DNA of 64,000 nucleotides from Micractinium sp. NFX-FRZ (taxonomy: Eukaryota; Chlorophyta; Trebouxiophyceae; Chlorellales; Chlorellaceae). The DNA is taken from positions 1-64,000 of the forward strand of contig JAPTJF010000195.1 in the NCBI GenBank assembly GCA_029339195.1, in the 5' to 3' direction. Under the pieces are notes generated by a model. It was given only the letters and a program-made list of their open reading frames with translations, was not told the origin of the DNA and made no database searches. Shown one piece after another: positions 23,301 through 33,700 of the stretch. The translations under genes were made by a program, and so were the position numbers. The stretch's first letter is position 1. Each line of letters opens with the position of its first letter.

Positions 23301-24679
23301 AGCCTGGCCTGGGGGATGAACCGTTTTTTCTTTCACTCTTTTGCGACTTACATGGCACATGGCTCCTCTGCAACTGCTGTGTACTGCGGCGCCCTTGTCT
23401 CGTGTGCCTGCTCGCGTGCGCTTGCCCCTGCTTCTCTCCCTGATCTGCCCGCTCTGCATCGCGTGCTCTGGATGCCTGCAGCAGCACTGAGAGCTCCCTC
23501 CTCTCCGCCGCCCATGCCCCCAATCCCGCAACCTGCCTCCCCTGCACCCGACTGCAGCTACTTTGGCCACAGCAACATTGTGAACTTTGACGGCACCACA
23601 CTGGCAGAGTGCGGCACCTCCCCCGATGAGGCGACCTACGCCGAGCTCAGCCTGTCGGCAATCCGCAACGCGCGCCGCAACTGGACGGCGGAGAACCACA
23701 TGTGAGGTCATGAGGTGCCCATCGGAACACGGTGTGATGGGTGGGGTGATATGGCAGCGCGTGCCGCAACCGGACGGCAGAAAGTAACATGCAAGTGCTG
23801 GCAGGATAGGCACAGGTGGGCAGCGAGGTGGGGGTGGGAGGAGTGTGGGTTGGGGTGGCTGCCGCCTGTGCGGGCGGTTTATTCCATGTGTGGCGTCTGT
23901 GGGTGCGCGGTGGCAGACCGTTGGTGCCCATCACCATGCCCGGTGCTGCAAGGGTGGATGCTCGCAGCCCTGCCGCGCCCGCCCCTCGCCCTTCCGCTTC
24001 AACCCGCCCACCCACCACCCTCCCCTGTCGGCAGCTACAACCTGATGCACCGCGGTTACACGTCGGAGCCGGGCGGCCAGGCTGCCTGCCCCTTTGACTT
24101 CTACAAGACCTGGATTGCGGCGCCCGAGAAGGCCAAGGGGCTGTCGGAGGCGCTGACGCGCGACGCAGGTGGGTGGGCAGGGCTGGCTTGCGCCCAGCTG
24201 GCGACGGCTGGGCTGGCGGGGGAATGTGTTCCAGGGTGGCGGCGGCAGAGTGTGTGGCGGGCTTGATTTGGAAGGGAGAGGAGAGCACTGTGTTAGACCG
24301 TGCACGCAGCAGCAGCGGCGCTTTCCGCACTGGCAGCAGCAGTAACCTGCCCCACGCTCCTCCCGCCATCCCCCGCTGGCTGGCTGGCTGCAGACTCCCC
24401 GGCCGACGCCACCTGTGTGGACATCGCGCCCATGCCGCCCTCGCGCCTGGTGCAGGTGCGGCCTGGCTGCCTGCGCCTGACGGGCAACAGCTGCTTGGCT
24501 GAGGCTGGCTAGCTGCCATTTGACCTGGGTGATTATCGATTGGTGGTGCAGGCACATGGGACACAGTTCTCATCATGGCAGCAGCAGCCGCTTACCTGCT
24601 TCTGTGCACGTCTCTGCAGGCAACCTTTGGCAAGGCCGCAAACGGCCACGCAAACGGCCACGCAAACGGCGTGCACTGA
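20305..24679 (+). CDS. Aliphatic amidase of the AmiE type (nitrilase superfamily)
   Basis: Hydrolyses short aliphatic amides to an acid plus ammonia. Fourteen phase-compatible exons give 357 residues: 20305-20353, 20566-20623, 20974-21036, 21276-21348, 21529-21621, 21925-21981, 22218-22286, 22548-22654, 22874-22921, 23190-23246, 23558-23701, 24035-24168, 24394-24455, 24620-24679. The N-terminus [20 protein letters not shown] starts as bacterial AmiE does. Catalytic residues fall in order: Glu59 in FPEYSTQG, Lys131 in HVYRKIFPW, Glu139 and Cys163 in [12 protein letters not shown]. Other AmiE motifs are [40 protein letters not shown] and [11 protein letters not shown]. Close similarity to AmiE/AmiF, with no plastid leader, suggests a cytosolic nitrogen-scavenging enzyme; acetamide versus formamide preference cannot be read from sequence. 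Intron 7 is GC-AG. The last exon is inferred from phase and its repeat [13 protein letters not shown]. Confidence 0.92.
23752..23800 (+). repeat. Decayed copy of the amidase exon 11 donor edge
   Basis: This intronic stretch repeats the end of exon 11 (23665-23707), about 90 bases downstream. The shared core covers CGCGxGCCGCAACxGGACGGC and a following CAT. The real donor CAT|GTGAGG is matched here by CAT|GCAAGT, a possible GC-type donor. Confidence 0.75.
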
Positions 24680-25410
24680 AGCGCCGACCACGGTGCAGCG
24701 CAGGCTTGACCAAAGACGTCACCGTGCCAGGCGGCAGTTCGAGGCAGAGCTAACGCCTGGCGCCCCGGTGCCGTGCCCGACCCCCTTCTAGCGTCCCTTG
24801 TGCTATCGGCATCCCATGGCAGCACTGCTTTCCGAGCGTGCTGTCCCTCAGAAGCACTGATATATCTGCGCCTTGATCCTTCTAGCCTTCTGAGACGTTT
24901 TATTGGGGACCTCCTGTTTCATCCAACTCGAGTACTTTCAATTGTAGCCTTACTTATGCTGCCGCTCCGGGCGTCCCTGTAGCCTTGCTCTCATTCAATC
25001 CATGTAAATGTTGTCCATTCTCAACCTGAGGCTGCAATATATTCGTGACTACACAGAGCAAGGCACCCAGAATTACGTGATATACATGTTTATTGTGTTA
25101 GTCCTGAGCTGCCGACAGCCGCACCTGAGCGACAGCTGCTGTGCCCGTTCGACAGCTCAAGGTATCAGTGCCTGACGAGCCATCTACTTTGCATTTCAGC
25201 CAGCGTGAATGATTGCCAGTGCGGTCAATATTTCATATTTCATTACAGTGTTCTACACTGCCACCTCTGGGGCCAACCTCAGCCTGTTGCGGCATCCCGC
25301 CTTCTGCGGGTGCACCCGCTGAGGTGGCGGGCCTGCCGCCGCTCAAAATCACCAGTGCACCATGGCGGGCTTCTGCAGCGCAGCCGGCTTTGCGTCCGCC
25401 TCCAGCAACT
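24680..25410. other. AT-richer intergenic stretch between amidase and coiled-coil gene
   Basis: The stretch at 24860-25260 is visibly less GC-rich than its surroundings. TGTAA at 25003-25007 is the likely amidase poly(A) signal. The promoter of the next gene should lie near 25100-25400. No gene was seen. Confidence 0.45.
25003..25007 (+). terminator. Likely TGTAA polyadenylation signal of the amidase gene
   Basis: TGTAA about 325 bases past the amidase stop codon, in AT-richer sequence. Confidence 0.4.
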
Positions 25411-28400
25411 ATGCAGCGCACCATACACCGACAACTATCTGTTTCCGTGGGCGGGGGAGGGCACGGCGGGGCGCCCTCCCCGCTGCTCTCCACGGCCTCG
25501 TTGTCCTCTTCCGCGCCTCCCGGCGACATCCAACACCAGCTAGAGCGGCAGGAGCGCAAGGCGCGGGAATGGAAGGTCGGTCTGAATGATTGGAGAGCGC
25601 CCGAGCGTCACGGTTCACTCGTTTGCGCATACCAACGGCGTATATCAATCCACATGAGTGCCCAGGGATGCCTGGATCAGTTATTGGAAGTGCACCGTCG
25701 GTGGGTGCCCTCTCCCGCCACCGCCTAGTGCCGCCTGCTGCCGCCGCCAATCAAGCGAACTTGTTGCCGCCTGCCGCATCACAATGTCACCTGCAGGAGA
25801 AGGCGCACAAGCTGGGGGACATTGTGATGCGGCAGGAGGCGGCCACGCGCGAGCTGCAGCGGCAGCTGGCCGTGCTGCAGCAGGCGCAGGCCGAGGCGCT
25901 GGCGGCAGCCACCGACGACGGCGCAGCACCCGCGTCCGCCGCCCTGGCGCCCGCTGAGCTACGGGCCATGCGGCAGCAGCTGGTGCTGGCACAGGCGCAG
26001 CTGCAGCAGCAAGCTGAGGAGCTGGAGGGGGTGCGGGGGGACTATGAGCGGCGTAAGGGACTGCTGAAGGAGGCGGCGGGGGCGGCCCGGCGGGAGGTGC
26101 TGGCTTTACAGGAGGCCAACGCCGAGCTTCAGGCGGTGGCTGACAAGTTGCAGCAGCAGAACGACGCGCTGGCAGCACGCCTGCAGGCAGCAGCCACAGA
26201 AGCAGGCTCGCGTCCTGGCAGCGCCGGCAGCGATGAGCGGCAGCTGGCGGTGGCGGGGGGGCCAGCCAGCGCGGGTCCGAGCCCCGCGAAGCGCCACATG
26301 GACTCTGCGCTGCTGCAGGCCATGCTGCGCAAGCAAGACGTGTGAGTGGGAGGGCAGGTTGGCTGCTCGGGGTGGCTGCAAGGGCTCACGTTGGCATCAG
26401 CTCACCCAGCGTGCAGGCAGGCACGGCCCTTGCCTGCTCCCCATCTTGCGTGCCTGCCTGCCTGCCTGCAAGGGGGTGGTCAGCCCGCCATGCCTGTTCA
26501 CCTGTAATGCCTCTGGCTGCACATGTGGTTGCAGGGAGCTGTCGCTGCTACGCGAGGACTCTACATCGCAGCAGGAGGAGCTGATGCGCACGCTGGCGCT
26601 GCTGCAGGTGCACATGGCTGGGCCGGGCACGAGGGTGCCTGGTGGGCGGCAGCCGAGGGCCGCTGTCGCAAGCTGCATGCAGCACATCATGTCGCAGTGT
26701 CCCGAGTGCAGGCCTGGTCGGCACCACTGTCACGTGTTCTCACGGCTGGCCGCTCTCACCGCATCATGGGATTTGGTGCCACACTGCCTGCAGGCCGCCC
26801 ACAAGCGAGAGGAGGACCTGCGCCGCCAGGTGGGTGGGTGGGTGAGCGGATAGGGCAGGCATGTGGCATTTGCTGGTGCCATGGCCCAGCCGTTTTTCTG
26901 CAGTTGTTCTTGGTCAGTGCACGCTACAGGGCCACTGGGTGCGCCCTATCGCCCATCCTCGTCACCCATGCACCTGCTCCCCCACACCTCACATGGTCTC
27001 ACATCACATCACTTCGCTTCACCACCTCACCACACCTGCCACCTGGCAGGTGTCCAACCTGGAGGGCCAGCTGGGCATCACCCAGGATGAGCTGGGGGAG
27101 AAGGACGCGCACCTGGAGCTGCTCAGGCAAGGGGCGGGCAGGGGAGGGCTGGCCGCATGGGCAGAGGTGCAGGTCAGGCTGTCTAGGCAGAAAAGTGGTG
27201 GGTGGGGGTGTGGGGGGGGGAAGGAATGCCGAAAAGCCCCCGGGAAGTGCCGGAAAGCGGTTGGGAGTCAGCTGGTCTGCAGCGGGGTGGCGCCGGTCAG
27301 GCTGGGGTGGGACATGTCATGCGCGCTCTCCCCTCTGGTGGCAGGTTTGCAAGATGGCCCTGCTGCAGCCGCGTCTTGCTCTTACCTTCTCAACCCAGGT
27401 CACTCACTTGCCTGCCTGGTTCAACTGCAGGGAGAAGCTGGAGGAGGGGGAGCAGGTGCTGCACCGCCTGCGCAAGCAGCTGGCAGCGGCGGAGCAGCAG
27501 GCCGCGGCGGCTGTCGCCGCAGCTGCTGCCACCGCCGAGGCCAGCGGGGGCGACGCCTCTGTGGAGCAGGTGGCGCAGCTGCATGCTGATGTGGCGGCCT
27601 TGCAGCAGCGATGCCAGCAGGCGGAGGAGGAGGTGGAGGCGGCGCGTCAGGAGGTGACGGTGGCACAGCTGGAGCGGGGTGCGGCTGCCGCAGAGGTGGC
27701 GCACGTGAGGCAGCAGCTGCAGCAGCGGGACGCGGAGGTGGCGCAGCTGCGCATGCAGGTGTGTGTGCAGTGGGATGGAGGAGTCTGTTGTAGCCTGCCC
27801 ATTTGCCCGCCCACCTGCACTTGCCTGCTGTGGCTTGTGTGTTGCCTGCGCCCGCTGTAGCGTGCTGCCGCACAACGCGATTTCAGCAAGCCGATTCTCA
27901 AGCCGCTACTGTGTGTGCTGTTCCACCCTGCCGCAGGTGCCCGACCTGCGTTGCGAGCTGGCCGCCCTGCAGCAGCGCCTGGATGCCGCCGCTGGCGAGG
28001 TGAGGCAGCAGGGCATGCTTGGCGCCCCCTTTCATTTTGCTACCTGGTACTCGTGCCTCCGTCAGCTGCACCCTGACCGCACTGTTTCATCCACCATGTC
28101 ATTCTGCTGCCTCACTTTCGACCCCGCTGCTGCCCGCACGCAGGCCGCGACCGCTCGTGAGGAGCTGCAGGCAGCGCAGGCGCAGCTGGAGCGCCAGCAG
28201 GAGGAGGCAGCAGCAGCGCACGAGGCGGCGGCCGCAGCCGAGCGGCAGATACAAGAACTTGATGCAGCACAGCAGGCAGTGACAGACGCTGCGGGTGCAA
28301 CTGCCGAAGCTGCTGCTCAGGAGCACGAGGCCCTGCGCAGCGAGCTGGCTGGCCTGAGAGCGGAGGCTGCTGCGGCAACCACAGCAGCTGCTGCCGCTGA

Positions 28401-29834
28401 GGAGCGGCATACAAAGCAGGCAGCTGCGCTTGCGGAGACGGAGGGCAGGCTGTCAGACCTGCGGAGTCAGCTGGGGGAGGCCCAGCAGCAGCAGGCGGCA
28501 CTGCAGCAGCAGCTGGAGCAGCAGCATGCAGAGGCGCAGCAGCAGCTTCAGGAGCAGCTGGCATCCCTGCAGCAGAGGCTGGAGGGGCAGCGGGCTGCGC
28601 TGCGGCAGCGGCTGGAGGAGCAGCAGGCAGAGGCGGAGCAGGGGGCACGGGATGCTGCGGAGCAGGCTGCTGCGCTGCGGGGCCAGCTCGCCGCCGCCAC
28701 CGCTGAGCGCGACTCAAACGCCCGCCAGCTGGCGCGGCTGCAGGGGGAGGTGTCGGATGCTGAGCTGCTGCTGGCCTCATTCCTAGGCCTGGCCAGCAAC
28801 AACAGCAGCGGCAGCAGCCGTTTCACCACGCCTGCCGCCAGCCCCCAGCGCCTCACAAGCCTTGGGGAGGCGCCGGCCAGCCCAGCTGACGCCGCTGACG
28901 TGGCGTCGGCAGTGCAATGGCTGCAGCAGACTGCGGCCGCCCAGCAGCAGCAGCAGCAGGGCGGGGCTGGCAGCGAGCACGGTAGCTCAGCTGTGGGCGC
29001 TGGCAGCCGGCTTGTGCGCCGCGTGCAGGCCGTGCTGTTTGAAGCGCAGCGTCTGCACGGCCAGCACGGCGGCGGCAGCAGCAGCAGGGTCCACTCGCCC
29101 TGTGATTCCCAGGCCATTGGCGGCCCTGCTGCGCATGCTGACGGCGCAGAGGCGGTGCCCACACGAGAGGTGCCAGCGGTGGGCAGCGGGGCTGCGCCGG
29201 TCGTGTTGGCGGGGCACAAGCTGCCGCTGCTGACCCCGGTGCACAGCGCCAGCAGCGGCGCCCGCATCTTGGCGGTGCATGCCCATGCTGGCAGCGCGCT
29301 GGCAGCCACCGCCAGCAGTCGGCGGGACGACACGGCAGCCGAGGAGGATGGGGAGGGGGAGCAGCTGAGCAGCCACCCCGTGCAGGCAAGCGGTGCTGCC
29401 TCGTCCAGCTGGGCTGGGGTGCTCTGGCTGCCAGCGGTGCGTGCCAGTCAGGGCATGAGATCCCTGAAGGCATGTGCTAATGGCACCCTCCGTCCCGCAT
29501 CCCCCTGCTGCCCACTCATGCTCGTGTCTGCCCTCCTCATGTGTCGCCGCTGGTGCAGGTGACCCCGGGCACCACACCCCCCCACGGCTCCCCCAGCAAG
29601 CTCATGCCGGCGAAGCTGTCGGCAACTGTGCAGGCAGCAGAGCAGCGCCGGCAGCTGGCCAGCTCCCCAGACAACAAAGCAGGGCAGGTGCAAGCACGCC
29701 CAGGCAGCGCCCGGCGCCAGCGCCGGCGGGAGGGCGGGCTGCCCGCGCTGCAGGCCTTCATGCGCACTGCTGGGCTGGCGGGCGTGGCGGGGGCGGTGGC
29801 CCTGCAGCTGCTGCAGGCTGTGCACCGCCGCTGA
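25411..29834 (+). CDS. Long coiled-coil protein with a weakly hydrophobic C-terminal tail
   Basis: Not a recognised family. Nine exons (25411-25575, 25797-26341, 26535-26607, 26794-26829, 27050-27126, 27431-27758, 27937-27999, 28144-29436, 29559-29834) give 951 residues. After a Gly/Ser-rich start (MQRTIHRQLSVSVGGGG), residues from about 40 to 630 are almost unbroken Gln/Glu/Ala/Leu heptads such as ELQRQLAVLQQAQAEA and SDLRSQLGEAQQQQ, predicting a long rod. A low-complexity Ser/Ala linker follows, and the protein ends AGLAGVAGAVALQLLQAVHRR. That tail is hydrophobic and followed by basic residues, so it could be a tail anchor. The layout resembles golgin-like tethers or other rod proteins, but this is architecture only. 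The intron after exon 5 is GC-AG. The junction 29436/29559 is phase-consistent but rests on a weaker donor. Confidence 0.8.
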
Positions 29835-30778
29835 CGGCGCTGGCATGGTGCCAGCCAGCATGTGGAGCCTCAGCTGTCTATACAGCAAGCAAAGGGGGTG
29901 GCCGCCGTGGCCTTGGGTCGATGCCATTGCGTGCTCCCCTTGCGGCTGTCCACCTCCCCACCCCAGCCCAACTACCACTCTCTCCCCAGCCGACGCTTGC
30001 CTCATAAGTGTGTGGCATGAACCCCGACTAGTGACTAACCAACCCAGCCCGTGCTTGTATGACAGAAGTTCGACCTCCCTTTTCGCCTTTGCACATTGTT
30101 GCCTGGGCTCTGCCAACGCCCGTCCGTCCTCATGCATTGTTGGGGGTTCCGCCGCGCCGCGGTTTGTTACAAGGTGCCGCTTTGGGCATAGCGGCAGTTT
30201 AGCTAGCGTTTCTAAGCATAGCTTCTTGTCGTTTACAGATGTGTCGCTAACAACGCACAAACACGCGGTGGGGGCAGAAAGCGGATTGGGAGACGGTCGG
30301 GCGTGCCGGCAGCAGCAGACGGCGGTGCCTGCTGCAAGCACAGGTGGAAGAATCGGGAAGCACACACACAGGACGGAAGGGTGGGCAGGGTACACGTGGG
30401 GCAATGGCAGTGAGGGGTGCCACAACGTCCCCGCTGTGCTGCAAATGCATGGGCGGTACCTGCAAGCTTGAATCGGTCGCTCAGCAGGGGGAAGAATCAT
30501 ATGGACAGCTGTAGATTGGGGCGCTTGCGCCAATTAGGCAACACCTGATCAGTGCGCCCAGGCGCGTTTGGGGGCAGAGGGAAGAATGGCGGCGCCGGGG
30601 ATTGGGAAGCAATGGCCCACGGGGGTCCCAAACAACGGCACGAGGAATGGGGGGAGCAATGGCCCGTAAGAATCCCAACAACAGCTTGTAGCAATGGTAG
30701 AAAATAAACAGTAAAAAGGCGGAGGCGATCAGAGGAGGGTAGGTAGTGGATCAGAGCATGGCCTCCCAGGGGGCGCAA
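29835..30778. other. Convergent intergenic region
   Basis: The coiled-coil gene (+) and the TPPP gene (-) end facing each other here. A minus-strand TGTAA near 30233 is a candidate poly(A) signal. No gene was seen. Confidence 0.45.
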
Positions 30779-33700
30779 TCACTTGGGGCCGCCTGGGCAG
30801 TCGTGGAAGCGCACGGCCAGCGGAGTGGTGCCACGGCACACGGGCCCCGCGGCGCCGGCCACCAGCAGCCGCACCTGCACAGCAGCGCATGGGATGCAGA
30901 GGGTGCGGGGCCCTGTCAGTAACCGGCCTGGGGTTGGTCTGTAAAGAAAGCATGCCTGCCAGCAGGCATCCTTGCCCTTCCTGGCATCCCCTCTGCCTAC
31001 GTACCCTACCCACCCACCCACCCACCCACCTCCTCGACGGGGCAGCCGCGCACCGCTGCCAGCATGGGCAGGGCCTGCAGGAACTGCTTGAAGCCGATGG
31101 AGCGGGACTGCGGGGGGAGGAGGGGGCATGGGGGGCAAGCGGCAGATGAGGTTGGGTGTGTCCCGCACTCATACGCTTGCTGCCTAGCTATGCTGCTTGA
31201 CGGCGGTGGTGTGTTGAGGGTGATACTAAACACACTGTTGCCCAGGTTCATGTGCCCACCCTGCACCAGTCACAAGGGCACAACACAGCACAGCGCAGCG
31301 CAGCGCAGCGCAGCGCACCTTGCCCGCCAGCACGTGTGTTGATAACAAGCCACAGCACAGCGCAGCGCAGCGCACCTTGTCTGCCAGCACTTTGCTGAAG
31401 GTGAGGTCCACCTGTGGCGGGGTGAGGCTGCCGCTGACCAAGTGGCACTCCTTGCACATCTTGAAGAACAGGGCCGACTCCATGCGGGGGACGGCTGCAG
31501 GGGGCAAGAGAGGGTAAGGAACAGGAGGACAGAGGGGAAGGAGCATAGGGGGCATGCTGCTTGCACAGCATGAAGCACAGGTGATGGGATCCATGCGGGG
31601 AGGGAGAGGGAGCACATAACAACCCGGGTGGGACCACACGACCACACTCACGCAGACAAACGGGCAGGTCAACAGGAAGGGGTTCAAGTGTTCAGTGCAC
31701 GGAGCAGCACGACCGGCCAGCAAGCGGGAAGCTTCATTTGCTGTGCGACCCGCCCGCTCACCCAGCGCCTCGCCGCGCTTGCCAAACGTCGCAAACTCCG
31801 TCCACACGCGCTTGATGTCGGCAGCCGCCACCGTGGGTGCAGAGTCGTCGTCGTCGTCGCTGTCGCCGCCACCAAACCGCTTGCGGGCAGCAGCCAGCGC
31901 ATCAGCGGCGGCCTGCTCTGGCGAGATGGGGGCGGCTGCCTGCTGGCGCTGCTGCTCTGGGGTGGAGGGCGCTGCCAGGGCGGCGGCCAGCTTGCAGGCG
32001 TGGGCTTTGGCCAGAGCATCTGCCAGCTTGGTCTGGGCACGCAGGCGGGAGTTGACGGCAGCCTGCAGATCGGGGGGGTGGCAGGGAGCGGGTGTGTGCG
32101 CTGGGGCCCGCCATACGCCGCCCTTGGTTTTCGCCCACCTGTACTAGTGCCGGGCCGTTACAAGCCGCGCCCCAGCCCTCTTGTCCCACACCCCTCTCCC
32201 ACCTGCGCGCGCACAGCGGCGTTGGCTGCCTGCTGCGCCGCATCCGCCGCCATCTTCCGCCGCTGCTCCGCCGCTGCCGCCGCCCGCTCAGCCTCCTGCT
32301 TTGCCCGGGCCGCCGCTTTGCGCCGCTGCACCGCCGCTTGAGCAGCCGCCTCCTTGAGCTGGAGCGCGCGCGCCTCTGCCTCCTTCCTGCGCCCAGCGTG
32401 GCTCTCAGCCGCCGCCTCTGCTGCTGCAGCGGCAGCCAGCAGCGCTGCCTCCTCTGCCTTGGCTGCCTCCACCTGCTCGGCAGCTGCCGCCGCCTCGGCA
32501 CGGGACGCCTCCACCACCGCCTGCACAGGATGAGAAGGCAGGCCATGAGGCCATCAAGTGCAGAGGAGTGAGCATGGCACCGCATGCATCAAGTGCCGGG
32601 CAGGTGGAGCAACATGCGCAGCTGCAGCTCATGCCATGGCCTTGGCCGCCACCGCCGCCGCCACTCATGGCGCCACCCCTCCTGCTCCCCATCTGGTCCC
32701 GCCACACACACCCTCACAACAGTTACGCGCCGCCATCTCACCTCTGCCTCGTCAGCCCGCATCAGCGCTTCCAGCATGGCAGCCTCCGCGTCCCGCTTGG
32801 CAGCGACAATGGCAGCCATGGACGCCTCCTCTGCTTCCGCCGATGCAGCCTCCACCTGTCGCCGGCTGTCGTCCGACCACCCTTGCGATCCAGCCTCGCC
32901 ACCGCCTGCTGCTCCCGCCTGCTGCTCCGTCAGTGCAGCGGCGGCGTGCTCTGCAGCCTCTGAAGCGGCGGCGGCGGCGGCCCATGCACTGGTGGCCGCG
33001 TCTGCAGGCAGGCAGGCAGGCAGGCAGGGGGATGGTGGGTGATCAAGGCCGGCAGGTTACGAGACTGGGCTCTGCTAAGCACTGGGCTTTTGCAGGTCGG
33101 GTGGGCAAGCTCCCGCGCTCACTCCCGCCGCCCTCTGAGTCTGCCTCGCTCATAGCATGCCCTGCATGCTCGGAAGCTACCATTTTGCACGCTGAGCGTG
33201 CATCCATCCACCGCCCTTCCCGACCTGTGGAACCAAGCAGCTATCACTCGCTCTCCGCAGCGAACCGAGCTGCCCAACAGCCGCACAGCTGCCCACCTAC
33301 TGCTTCATGCCGTTCCAGCTGCCTGCCCAACCACCCGCCCAGGGTCCTGCACTCACCCGCTGCCAGCCGCTGCTTGTCAGTTGCCACCGCCAGCGCCGCC
33401 TCCGCCGCCGCCCGCCCCTTCTCCTCCTCCACCGCAGCCCGGCGCAGCGCAGCTGCTGCCTCACGCTCCGCTTGCCGTGCCGCCTCCTGCTGCACCGCCG
33501 CCTGCTCATGAAGCGCCGCCGCCTCCGCCCGCCGCTGACCCGCCGCCACCTCGTTCTCGCCAACAGCAGCTGCCGCCGCCGCCGCCGCTGCCGCCGCCTG
33601 CTGCGCCTTCTCCCGCGCCGCCGTCTCAAGCGCAGCCGCCTTGGCCACGGCAGCAGCAGCCGCCGCCTCGGCCTCCCGGATCAGCCCTTGTGCCAGCTGG

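Noticed and set aside
31275..31375. CAGCG repeats as a CRISPR array or telomere-like block
   Set aside because: The units are 5 bases, without spacers, and lie inside a TPPP intron; simple slippage explains them.
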